DNA from: Prostheceraeus crozeri | Lineage: Eukaryota > Platyhelminthes > Polycladida > Euryleptidae | DNA: 64,000 bases | Assembly (NCBI GenBank): GCA_907163375.1 | Contig: CAJQUW010010377.1 | Coordinates: 1-64,000, forward strand | Direction of reading: 5' to 3' | Part shown: positions 51,429 through 61,504 of the stretch, one piece after another | Numbering within the stretch: position 1 is the first letter of the stretch | How the letters are laid out: each line of letters starts with the position of its first letter | Position numbers and translations under genes: made by a program | Notes under the pieces: generated by a model | Told to the model about the DNA's origin: nothing | Databases searched by the model: none | Seen by the model: the letters and a program-made list of their open reading frames with translations, nothing else

Positions 51429-52769
51429 ATGAATTCTACAAATTCCGAAAATTTAATTAAATTAAAAATTTCTAATTTAGATTTATTAAATTATCTATTA
51501 AACAAAAATAAAAACTCAAATTGTCAGCATATTGGAGGTGACAAGAACAAAGTTCCATACCACTTCGGTGGTGATATACAAAAAACATAAGAAAACTTTC
51601 CTGGATTTATTTGGAGTAAATATTCGAAAGAAAAACATCTTCCTGGTCATTCATATACTGGTCCAGGAACTCGATTAGATATAAGACTAGATGAGAATAA
51701 TAATCCGAAACCAGGTGAAGAACCAATAAATAGAGTAGATGCCGCCGCTTATAGACATGATTTAGCTTATCGAAATCATGATCTAAGTTCTCGACATGCA
51801 GCTGATAAGAAGATGATTCAAGAATTAGATAGTATTCAAAATCCTACATTTAGAGAAAAAATTGAAAGAATGTTTGTTAAGAAAGCTTTACAAGCTAAAA
51901 TATTGCTCGGTCAGGGTTTAAATGAAACGACAGCTAAGCTGTCTGAGAGCAACGCTCGAACCTACGCGTCTGAAATCCACAAGGAATATAGAAGACCTAA
52001 ATATTTATTGAAAGTAAAAGTATTTAATAAAGATGATATTTGGAGTGCTGATCTTATTCATATGCCGAATGAAAGGGACTACAAATACGCATTGACCGTT
52101 ATAGATTTATATACACGATACGCTTGGGTAAAGCCTTTAAAAAATAAAAGTAGTTTATCAGCTAAATATGCGTTTGAAGAAATCTTTAAAGAAAGTAAAA
52201 GAAAGCCAAAAAAATTGTTTGTTGATAAAGGGTCGGAATTTTATAACCGAAACGTTCAGCCACTATTTGAAACTGTTTATTCAACTGAAAACGCAGGAAA
52301 AGCTGTAGTGATAGAAAGATTCAATCGGACGTTAAAAAATAAATTATTCAAGAAATTTATTGAGCAAAAAAATCAGAAATGGTTGAAGATATTACCAGGA
52401 ATTGTAGAAGATTACAATAATAAAGTTCATTCTGGTATTGAAGAAACTCCAAAGAAGGCTTCTGACGACCCTGATTTAATACGAAAGAAAATATTCGAAA
52501 ATAATTATTCGAACGAAAATAATAATTTGAATGAGAGTAATCCGAATTTGCGGAAACTTAAGCCGAAATTTAGAATTGGAGATAGAGTTAGAATATTTAA
52601 GTATAAAAATAAATTTGAAAAAGGCTTCGTTGGCTATTGGACTAAAGAAATATTTGAAGTTTGTAAAATAAATCAAACTTATCCGATTACTTACGAAATC
52701 AAAGATTTAGATGATGAAGATGTCAGAGGCCGATTTTATCAAAATGAATTACAACGAAGTGATTTTTAA
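51429..52769 (+). pseudogene. int: Phospholipase A2 domain joined to integrase (E2)
   Basis: ATG 51429 opens a frame with a TAA at 51588-51590. From 51591 one uninterrupted frame continues to 52769. First comes a parvovirus VP1-like PLA2 domain, with the calcium-loop type YTGPGTRLD and catalytic-type AAAYRHDLAYRNHD. It runs directly into a DDE integrase: WSADLIHMPN, FVDKGSEFYNRN and VVIERFNRTLKNKL, then a GDRVRIFKYKN barrel. No chromodomain is obvious. Integrase has no separate start at the domain boundary (ATGs exist but lie within PLA2). Two palindromes (GACAGCTAAGCTGTC, GAGCAACGCTC near 51930-51955) lie at the junction. The likely roles are endosome escape and integration. Confidence 0.75.
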
Positions 52770-52828
52770 CCTTTAGGTGGCGCTTTAGCTAGCTAGCTTC
52801 GCTTGATTTTTAATTACAGTAATTGGAA

Positions 52829-53338
52829 CTAACGTTTCGGGAATGAAATTCCCTTGTTCAATTCTAACATAATATCAAGAAATGGTACTCCTTTTTGTAA
52901 TTTGTACAAAACATTAAGACATAATTGACCACAATAAGTAGTTCCCGGTTTTTGAATTTGAAATGTATTATAAATTCCATTGCCAAGTAATTTTTTAACT
53001 TCATTCGTAGGTGGAAGTCCGTAAGAGTCGAACCAATAGTTCTCAGCCTCCGGGCGGTCGAAATAGTAATTATCTCCATTTTTATTAGACATACATGCAG
53101 ACCAATGTACACCTTTTTGATCTGACGTATGAAGATTTGTTATGAAATTTATAGTTATTGATGGAACTTTGTTCCGGGAACTGAAGGTTCCTGTTGGCTT
53201 ATTTTTTAGGAATTGTAATTCGTCTCTCATCAATATGTGAAAATTCTTTATTCCAAATTGATTTGCGATTTTCTTTAGATCAAAATTCGTTGTTGTTTGT
53301 GTTCCATATAATTTTAAAAACTCATTTATGTTGATCAT
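52829..53338 (-). CDS. Adenovirus-type cysteine protease (E2)
   Basis: The product is 169 residues, intact. His motif KGVHWSACMS, an acidic site in YWFDSYG, and Cys motif TTYCGQLCLNVLYKL follow the adenain order. The N-terminal FLKLYGTQTTTNFDLKKIA repeats in the fragment at 53573. The segment FDRPEAENYWFDSYG appears to hold a short in-frame insertion around GCCTCCGGGCGG that duplicates the aromatic/Asp motif next to the active site. It is convergent with the PLA2-integrase ORF. Confidence 0.85.
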   Translation of the reverse strand: MININEFLKLYGTQTTTNFDLKKIANQFGIKNFHILMRDELQFLKNKPTGTFSSRNKVPSITINFITNLHTSDQKGVHWSACMSNKNGDNYYFDRPEAENYWFDSYGLPPTNEVKKLLGNGIYNTFQIQKPGTTYCGQLCLNVLYKLQKGVPFLDIMLELNKGISFPKR

Positions 53339-53364
53339 TTTATAATAAAAAATTACTTATAAGG

Positions 53365-53550
53365 TCCCCTAGAAGACAGAAGGGGGACAGAATTTAAAAC
53401 TTTTCCATAATTATGACTTTCCTTACTGCTTAGCGAGAAGGGGGGTATTGATTTAAAACTGTTCCATAATGATGACTTTCCTTACTACTTGGGGGGGGGT
53501 ATTGATTTAAAACTGTTCTCTAATGATGTCTTTCCTTACTACTTATTCGA
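53365..53550. repeat. Short tandem repeats between protease copies
   Basis: Three imperfect units of roughly 60-70 bases share GATTTAAAACTGTTCCATAA and GACTTTCCTTACTACTT. They contain G runs (GGGGGGGGG near 53490). They lie exactly between the protease gene and its truncated duplicate. Confidence 0.7.
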
Positions 53551-53572
53551 TTTTGAAATGATTTAATTTAGA

Positions 53573-53764
53573 TTAAATTAAAACGTTACATTGTTGCATT
53601 GTATTAGTAGAGTTAGTGTTTCGCACATCTTTTATCAATAGTAATTCATTTCTCATCAATAGGTGAAAATTCTTTATTCCCAATTGATTAGCGATCTTAT
53701 TTAAATCGAAATTTGTCGTGGTTTGTTTACCGTATATTTTTAGGAAGTCTCTGATGTTTCTCAT
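53573..53764 (-). pseudogene. Truncated duplicate of the E2 protease N-terminus
   Basis: 63 residues: MRNIRDFLKIYGKQTTTNF and NQLGIKNFHLLMRNELL closely match the first 45 residues of the 52829-53338 protease, then diverge and stop. No catalytic residues are included. It arose by local duplication, probably with the tandem repeats that separate the copies. Confidence 0.7.
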
Positions 53765-54291
53765 TTTAAATGAAATAAAATCTATTGCAGAAATTTCTCA
53801 AAAGAATTGGCGTGTAGCAGCTGCTAAAATTGTGTCAGCTGATACGAGTGAAGGAAATCACAGAAAATAGCGCATGATGCGGGTTGTGAAATCTCATTCA
53901 CACTATGAGAACAAAAGAACAAATACAATCTAAACACAATAAACATATGGGAGAGAAGAGAAATGAATGAGCATTTCTCTTCATTCATTTTGGTTTCCAT
54001 AGCAATCATTCATGCGACATTATTTTGAATGGAAAAATACACCGACTCTCGAACTATGTCGACAAACTTTCTGACACATTTTCCGGCTACCAGAACCATT
54101 TTGGTGTAAATTTCCATTAGCGTTCAAGGTCATTCTATTAAAAGCATACGGGAATTATTCTCATTGAAGACAAGCAATTGTTTTAAAGAATGCATGTCAT
54201 TGTGAATACAATATTCCTGTAACAGACAGGATCGAGAGAGAGAGAGAGAGAGAAAGAAAGAAGTCACGCTGCTCCGTAAAAGTTTAATTGA
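53765..54291. other. E2 right-end spacer
   Basis: No supported gene. A GA microsatellite lies at 54232-54262. Short ORFs show no domain. Confidence 0.6.
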
Positions 54292-54860
54292 GATAACGAA
54301 GGATATATTCTTGCGGTTTCTTCCACTTTTGTTTCATCCACTTTTGTTTCTTCCATTTTTAAAGAAATTTTTTTAGACACATGATATATTTTAAAAACCT
54401 GAAAGGTGGATAAAGTTCATGAATTTGAAATTCTCAACTTTTATGATTTTCGGTGTCCTGGAGCGGTCATGATTTTCAAGGTAAAAATTGTAATTCTCAA
54501 ATTTGAGATTCTTAACTTTTATGATTTTTTCGGTGTCCTGGAACGGTCATGATTTTCAAGGTAAAAATTGTAATTCTCAAATTTGAGATTTTGAAAAATT
54601 TGAAAAATTGGGTATTTTTAAAAACGCCTAAATTTATGAATTTAGGTCTTAAAAACCTGAAAAAGGGTTCAAATTCATGAATTTATGTCGTTTTTAAAAA
54701 GTACCATTTTTGAAAAAATGGTACTTTTTGAATGGACTAAATTCATGTATTTAGGTCTTAAAAACCTGAAAAAGGGTTCAAATTCATGAATTTATGTCGT
54801 TTTTAAAGATACTATTTTTTGAATTTTATGGTGGCCTGGAACGGTCTTTTGCCCATTACT
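54292..54860 (-). repeat. E2 right terminal inverted repeat
   Basis: Reverse complement of 36068-36638. The minus strand includes an ATG context like the left-end gene (TTTAAAAATGGAAGAAAC), encoding a short stub that diverges after about 25 codons. Confidence 0.9.
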
Positions 54861-54866
54861 TGTGTC
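54861..54866. repeat. Right target-site duplication of E2 (TGTGTC)
   Basis: Exact match to 36062-36067, directly after GCCCATTACT. Confidence 0.92.
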
Positions 54867-55465
54867 GACCATAATATAGCCCATTCACTTTGAAAAGGAT
54901 ATCCCAAGTACCTTCTCCGAGCTCATCACATCTGATGGGTATTGAATGATCTCCATCCGTCTTATAGTAAGTACACCAATGTGATACCGGTAGGCAAATG
55001 TGATTACCATCCCAAATCTTTCTATAGGGAGTATCCTTGTGATCTCTAGCCTTCCACTCTTGAGCAAGAGGAGTAGGAATGTCCATATTTAATGTCACGT
55101 ACTCCTCAATAATATCAAGTTGGTGGCGAATGTACGGACTTACGGGGATCAGTATGTAGTCCCCATACTGATTGCGCATTATCTTGACATCCGTGGAAGG
55201 GAGCATTCCCGTTTGGAGTACTACGCTGTGATCGTCATAACGCAAGACTTGTTTAAATTTACGCTGTAGCGGTGTAGGATTATGTACCTTGGTTGTTTCT
55301 TCCACTGGCCTCAGTTGTAGATGATCTGACCGTAGCGAACCTTGTAACGTTTGACCGCCATTTTGTCCTACTAGTGCAGCAGATGGAGTAGATGCCTGAA
55401 AATGAAAAAGATTGTATTAAGTTTACGTTCAAGGGAGGAGAGGGAGGGAAGTAGCGACTTACCAT
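54861..55465 (-). pseudogene. 5' part of E1 gene interrupted by E2
   Basis: Exon 1 ends with ATG (55465-55463), directly followed by a 67-base intron (55462-55396, GTAAGT...TTTTCAG). Exon 2 begins GCATCTACTCCATC and encodes about 178 residues up to the E2 junction, where the terminal repeat supplies a premature stop. Visible blocks: NPTPLQRKFKQVLRYDDHSV, GDYILIPVSPYIRHQLD, NGLYYGRH. The family is not recognised. The intron design and exon start copy those of E1 PolB. The distal part lies at 35892-36061. Confidence 0.7.
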
Positions 55466-55554
55466 TTTAGTTGGATAATAGAATAGAGAGAGAAAATATG
55501 CGTCCGTCACTCGTGTGATTCAACGATGGAATGATTCTCACTGTGGAAGGCTCG

Positions 55555-55566
55555 CTATTTATATAG
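55555..55566 (-). promoter_or_regulatory. TATA box of the interrupted E1 gene
   Basis: On the minus strand CTATATAAATAG lies about 90 bases upstream of ATG 55465, at the inner edge of the right terminal repeat. The spacing suits a Pol II promoter with a short leader. Confidence 0.55.
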
Positions 55567-55617
55567 AAATGCTTGATTCTCATTCGATGATGATCCTCAT
55601 TGGACAATAACATCAAG

Positions 55618-56732
55618 CTGATTCCAAATCTGAAATCCGTTTTCCCATCCGATGCTTCGTTTGGGCGCTACAGCCCAAAACGTCCAAAATTCTAACTCTG
55701 TCGTTTTTCGCCAATCTCCGAAAATCTTAAATGGCGTCTCACATCTAAACGAAGACAGATATGAACAAAACGATTCTTTCAGTGAATTTGTCTCACTCTT
55801 AGCTTTCAAACGAGCTATGGCACGACTAAATCCGTCAACTGGAAGCCAAGATCGAAGCTAGCTCTCCCGAGGGGGGGGAGGTCAACGAAATTTTTTCTCT
55901 CCGATTGACTTGAAACTCACCATGTTGATAGAGAATTTCATGCTGATTCCAAATCTGAAATCCGTTTTCCCATCCGATGCTTCGTTTTGGCGCTACAGTC
56001 CAAAACGTCCCAAATTCTAACTCTGTCGTTTTTCGCCAATCTCCCAAAATCTTAAATGGCGTCTCACATCTAAACGAAGACAGATATGAACAAGCCGATT
56101 CTTTCAGTGAATTTGTCTCACTCTTAGCTTTCAAACGAGCTATGGCACGACTAAGTCCGTCCACTGGAAGCCAAGATCGAAGCTAGCTCTCCCGAGGGGG
56201 GGGGGGACGTCAGCGAAAAATTTTTTCTCTCCGATTGCTTTCAAATTCACCATACCGATGCAGAATTTCACGCTGAATCCGAATCTGGCCTCCGTTTTCC
56301 CATCCGATGGTTCGTTTGGGCGCTACACATTCAAACGTCCCAAATTTTAACTCTGTCGTTTTTTCGAAAAATGTTGAAATTTTTTTCTCGCCGATTGAGC
56401 TGGAAATCACACCACAGATGCAGAATTTTACGCTGAATCCGAATCTGGCAGCCATTTCACCATCCACGACAACCTAGACGGTCGCCCACGTGAACTAGGC
56501 GGTCGGACCAACTCACCCGAGTCTCACACTCTGTCGTTTTCGAGGGGGGGCGTCAGCGAACATTTTGTGATCGTGGACCAACCTGGCCGGCACACCACGA
56601 CAGGCCACAACCTCTGTCGTTCCAGAGGGGGGGGGGAGTCAGACTCGAAGCACCACGGCGGCCGACCACGACACTCTGCCGTTCCAGAGGGGGGGGGCGC
56701 GCCGGTCGAGTGTTCGCCGTTTTCTTACTACT
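55618..56732 (-). repeat. E1 right terminal inverted repeat
   Basis: Reverse complement of the E1 left repeat with fewer internal tandem units. It ends CTTACTACT at 56732. G-runs near 55868, 56198 and 56625 mirror the C-runs of the left end. Confidence 0.88.
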
Positions 56733-56738
56733 CGCAAG
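56733..56738. repeat. Right target-site duplication of E1 (CGCAAG)
   Basis: Exact match to 14155-14160, directly after the E1 end. Confidence 0.9.
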
Positions 56739-57900
56739 TGTACAAAGGCAATGCTACTGTAACCATTGGATTAATCAGTTCTTAAAAGAACTCAATGTAG
56801 CTTTCTCGTGGCAACGAATTAAAATTGATCAGCTTTGGCCCAATATCTGGTAAAAAATGGAAATCTTAAGACTTGTAATACTACTCATTCTTGCTGTTAA
56901 TATACTAATACCGTAGATTCCAAACATTGCCGTACACACGTTCAAAACAGACGTCTAATATACTGTACCGACTACAGATGCTGATAGTGGAAATAGAATA
57001 AGACAATGGTCACCATAGGTTAAGGAAATTAAAAATGGATATTATAAAACAACAGGAAACCGATGAATAGAAATTGGAAAAGTGGAGGTAAAATATGGAA
57101 ATACAACGATGCTACTACACCGATTACAAGTGAACTATATCTGACACTACACAAAGTGGATAATGGTAAGAGTGGATAAGTGGAAAGTGGATAATGGAGG
57201 TAAACAATAGAACTACAATGACACTCTACTAAACCGAGAGAAATGAAACTATACACACTATACCTAAGACTACACATGGAAAATACTATTTCTTCACTTG
57301 AATTTGTTATCGCCAGTTTCTTCATCCGTCTATAGTATTTCATGTAATTCCACATTTCTTCATTTGAATTACAATACATCGACCACTACTTCAGCTACCA
57401 ATTAAGGGATATAAAACATAATACTGTAGTCCGTCATTCATCAGCAGGTACTCGTCTTGTTGTGTTTCGACCCCTAACCTGAACACTCACACCCAGACGA
57501 GCGAGGTCCCACACATAGTGACTGACAAAATACTGAATAGGTAATGATATGTCTTGAAAGACATGTCACAAAGATAAATCAGACATCATTCAATTGTTGC
57601 GTTTCCCACATGTAAACTGATCCTGTCATCAAATTCATCCCATCAATAAATACAGTATGCTTTTTGAGATCCGCACATGTAAACAAATCCTGTACATCAA
57701 TCTTTGCCTTTTCGATTCCCACAAGTAAACAGATCCTGTTCATCCTCGAATCCCATAAAGATGTAATCGCTGTGTGATAAATATGTAATCCGCCTTTACA
57801 CAAACTTCGCCTCATACATCAAGACTTAACAATGGGAGCTCTCTCATCTCCCGCAAGCCACGCTAAGCGCTCTGTATTCACTCTTCACCGCCCCCCATGC
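56739..57900. other. Intergenic host DNA, nothing recognised
   Basis: AT-rich, with short ORFs without domains. CACATGTAAAC-like phrases recur several times near 57600-57730, a small local repeat. Confidence 0.55.
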
Positions 57901-58860
57901 ACTACAGTGACAAGGCTGCAGTTAAGACTCGGAAATGAAACTGGTGACTGGTTCAGACAAGGATTCCAGACAGGGCTATCCCCTGTGATCTGTTATTTTG
58001 CTTTGTATACCTGGAACGTGTTATAACAATGCGGCAGGGGTGTCAATTAAGGAACAACCAAAGCCTTGTCGATGATATAACACTTTCGGATGAAAGTTGG
58101 TGAGTTGCAGAATAGCCTAAACCTCGTTTCTTCAGATGCAGGAAGATGTGGCCGTAAGATCAACACCGATAAAGCGAAGGGATTACTGATAGTGGAGACA
58201 AGTCAAAATGCAGAGCTTTCAAGCAACAACAGTGCAATCGAAACAGTTCACACGTTCACCTATCTTGGAATCACGATAGATGGCGAGGGAAGTGCGATGA
58301 AATTTCATCAGCGCTTTGGCATGGGCAGGCATGACATTCCAGACGTTACCAAGTATTATCAAAATATGGAGGAGTCACATGACTAGTACAAGAACTATAA
58401 TGCATGGTGTTGCGAACGTGTGTTTCTAGCGGGCTGATGCTTACTTCGGAAACGTGGACGCTGAGAAAGACGGATAAGCGGCGTCTCGATGCCTTTGAGT
58501 TGCGGTGCTTCTAAGGGATTTTAGGTGTTAGATGTCTTCACCGCACCACAAATCATGAAGTCATGAGAAGAGTAGAACCGAAGTTAAGGTTTGTGTAGTT
58601 GATTAATAAGCACAAAGTGAGTCTGTTCGACCACATCTACCGCATGAAAGATATTCGCCCAGTGAAGATCGTGCTATTTGGTATCGCGAATGGCAAGTCG
58701 TAGAGCCGATCCATGGTGTGGTAGACAGAAAGCATCGAAGGTTGCTGCGAAGCTGACCTACAGCGATAGCTACGATGACATAAGAGACCGGCGGGAAATA
58801 ACCAAATGTGGACTTGAGGACACCAACAAATGATTCGACTTCTTCGCAAATCAAGCAAAA
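57901..58860 (+). pseudogene. Decayed LINE reverse transcriptase
   Basis: Plus-strand fragments in changing frames show RT C-terminal features: WFRQGFQTGLSPV (RQGC.LSP-like), then HTFTYLGITIDGEG (the FTYLGS block), then SETWTLRKTDKRRLDAFELRC. Many stops and frame changes are present. This is a dead non-LTR element of the kind often annotated as craniofacial-development-protein-2-like. Confidence 0.7.
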
Positions 58861-60704
58861 TGAGCAAAATAATTTGAGGGACCAATAATCTGTTTAGTTA
58901 GTAGTTCTACCCAGTGCATTTTAACTTTTTGGTGTAAATGAACGACGGTTTCAGTCGTTCACTAGTAAGCAAAGGAGCTTGACAAACAAGATTTCCTGGT
59001 AACTGCCACTGAAATGAACTTTTATTTTCCAGTTCATGAAACTAACGAACGAACTGAACTTATGCTTTTAAGCTCAGTCTTACATTTATTATGGGGGAGA
59101 TAAAATTCTCACATCGCTTTCCGTTGCTAACACATAGCCGTTTAGAGCAACAGATCCGTGCTGTTGTTTCTGTTCGTGAACATATTATAGTACAATGTAA
59201 ATGAGTAGATTAAAAATAAGACCAGACAGTGATTTTAAAGGTCATTTTAGCCGGCATGGCGCTGCATAAGAATTTTCGTGCGCTTTATGAAATATTTCTG
59301 CGTGGTGACAAATTAACGACTGTGGCGAAATTCCAAGTAATTATGGCTTCAAATATTTACGAGTTATAATTCTGGGATACAGGATAATCAACTCTTGATG
59401 AATTTAATAGCATAGGGTTGCCATGTTTCCAGAATTCCGGGATTTGGAATTTGATGGCTTCCTTGTAGTAGCAGTTTTATGTATGTCAAAAGTCTATTTG
59501 TGAGACCCTTAACAAAGTCTACAGCTAAACAGCTAATAGAGCAACTGAGTAAATTCTTAGTAATTGACACTACTTAAAAAGATCTAAAAACAAAACTAAG
59601 GTACAATCAAGATAGTCTTAGTAATATGAAAAGTAGACATGGACAGCTTGAAATTATACAGTTAAAAAATATTTTTTTTAATTTTTTTTAAAACTAGTTG
59701 TTCACACCAGGGATGCGGAACCCGAACCGGAACCACTTGATTTGGTCGGAACCGGAACCACTGAGAAATCAGTGGTTCCGGTTCCGGAGATTAACTAGTG
59801 AAATGTAACAAACATGCATGAATTCAGAAGGAGCACAAATTTTAGACTCCTGCCCGCTGAATGGATGGATTCTAGCGTGCCTTCCCGAATCCCGATGTCA
59901 GTTAAACAGATCAATGACCTGTGCCGTAGAGAAGAACAACTTGTCATACAACTTTCAGTTGCATACAAACATACAAGTATGAAGGGCACCAGCGCAGCCT
60001 GCTGTGATCATTGGTAAGGGATGGATAGCTGTTATCGAAATGCAGGTATTACCGCTTTCACTGCAGTACAATGACACAATAGCATCCTCTCTGCCTGCAC
60101 AATAGGGAAGATGAATTATATAATCGGTAAAGTGAGCGCCAGATTGGCTGACTATGACTAGAGGTGCTTCAAGCTCCAACCCAATGCAGCCTGCTTTTTT
60201 CATACCTCAGTAGGAGTGGTTCAGTTCTTTGATTTGTTTCATACTCACATCGACGCTAAGACTGACCCTTGAGTGTTTTTCTTTTATTAAGTTAGCCTTC
60301 TACTCTCCCGACCAAATGGATTTCAGCATTTCGAAGAGCTGATGAGCTATGATTAAGCACTAGGAGTAATTGGAGTCCTGACAATGGAGGAATATCTGTC
60401 AGATGTTTCTCCCATCCGACTACGAAACCGACTCGACTATGAGAAGTTATCCCGCTACCCGCTGAAAAGCAAGTCCAACTCAAGTCCTGATTATTCATGG
60501 CGCACTTTTCCTGACTGTCGCTACTCGCTAGTATAATGTTAAATGACGTCCATCTTGCCTGTGTGCTGATTGCCAGTGTTCTATAATTCCCTTCATTTTC
60601 CTAACTGCTTCCCATCGAGATGTGTATATCATTTTGGCAACAGACAGTAATCATCCGTTACATGTATGATTGTACATAGATGATTGAACATTGTAATTGA
60701 ATAC
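58861..60704. other. Intergenic host DNA with a hAT-end fragment
   Basis: Near 59708-59810 lies CAGGGATGCGGAACCCGAAC followed by inverted GGTTCCGGTTCCGG sequence, resembling a hAT terminus. No gene is supported. Confidence 0.5.
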
Positions 60705-60720
60705 AGTAGTAACCCCGTGG

Positions 60721-60798
60721 CAGACGCAAGGACAAAATGTGAAATGCTGAGTCATCAGGCAGACGCAAGGACAAAATGTGAAATGCTGAGTCATCAGG
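60721..60798 (+). repeat. 39-bp tandem duplication at E3 left end
   Basis: Two identical 39-base units, each starting CAGACGCAAGGACAAAATG, lie just inside the E3 tip and precede a GC-rich segment with a long C run (about 60885-60900). Confidence 0.85.
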
Positions 60799-61384
60799 CT
60801 GACTCAGCCCCCCCCTCTGGCAGGAAGGTGAGGGAGTTCGCCAAGGATGTGTTGGGAGGAATGGGTCCGTGAGGAGAAGAAACCGCCCCCCCCCCCCCCC
60901 AACGACTCAACTGACCAAATTGGTCGAAAAGACCAAAGTTGTTCAGAATCATGTGAAACAAACTTCTATCAAGGTTTCAGGTTGAAATTCGTCCGAAAAA
61001 TTTTTTCGAAAATGTTTCACTACGGTGGTCTTGACACTTTTTCAAGTCCAAATGTGAAATGTCGCTTTTTTAGCCAACTTTGACGATGAATAGCGGAGGA
61101 TTGGAATTGAATGAAGAGCTCGGGTTTCTTTTAGGGGCAAGACCGCGCTTTGTTCTCTAGGATCTCCTCTTTTCAGATGCGTGGCAGGCTCCGTTTCCAA
61201 ATGAGAGCCTGTTAAAAATCGAGTTTTTGCGCATTTCCCAAGATTTTGGAACTTTTTGAAAAAACGACAGAGTTTTTTCATCTCAGCTTCTGGTCATCGT
61301 AGAGGGTCGAGGGATGTCTTAAATGAAAGGGGAGAGCGAGAAAACGTGACACTCAAAATTTGGAGTCAATCGGAGCACTAGAGC

Positions 61385-61504
61385 CGGAGATAGACGGGTT
61401 TAAAGTTTTTGGATGATGGGTGTTACGTCATCAGCTGATCGCCACACACTATATAAGCGGGAACCGACAGAGACTTTTCATTTAGAGGAGAGCGATTGTC
61501 AAAG
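61385..61504 (+). promoter_or_regulatory. E3 promoter and 5' exon, homologous to E1
   Basis: TTACGTCATCAGCTGATCG and CTATATAAGCGGG reproduce the E1 promoter at 15985-16093. The exon ends GTCAAAG before donor GTAGGT at 61505. Similarity to E1 continues to about 61850. Confidence 0.7.

Larger units (their letters stand above)
36068..54860. mobile_element. E2: AT-rich Polinton-like virus-transposon inserted in E1
   Basis: E2 is 18793 bp, from AGTAATGGGC to GCCCATTACT, with terminal inverted repeats of about 570 bp and a perfect 6-bp duplication. It encodes PolB, ATPase, capsid, penton-like, pVI-like, protease and integrase genes, so it is an autonomous-type element. It is clearly more AT-rich than E1, and its genes have no visible introns. 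Many starts are preceded by TAAAAATG-like sequence. It is distinct from E1 in gene order and sequence. Several genes carry in-frame stops or frame changes, and a mariner sits inside. Confidence 0.93.
14161..56732. mobile_element. E1: Polinton/adintovirus-like virus-transposon, interrupted by E2
   Basis: E1 runs from AGTAGTAAG at 14161 to CTTACTACT at 56732, with long terminal inverted repeats and a 6-bp duplication. Removing E2 and one duplicated hexamer leaves about 23.8 kb. It encodes PolB, a retroviral-type integrase, an adenovirus-type protease, a packaging ATPase and a capsid set, the defining cargo of Polintons/adintoviruses. Early-type genes (zinc finger, PolB, PC4/TBP) are on the plus strand and spliced where visible. 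Most virion genes are on the minus strand and closely packed. Many virion genes are intact, but PolB and one PC4-like gene are broken. Confidence 0.92.

Noticed and set aside
36571..52769. Alternative genetic code in E2 (TAA as a sense codon)
   Set aside because: Most E2 genes also end with TAA, several frame changes accompany the stops, and one stop is TGA. Decay is simpler. Kept only as an alternative within a finding.
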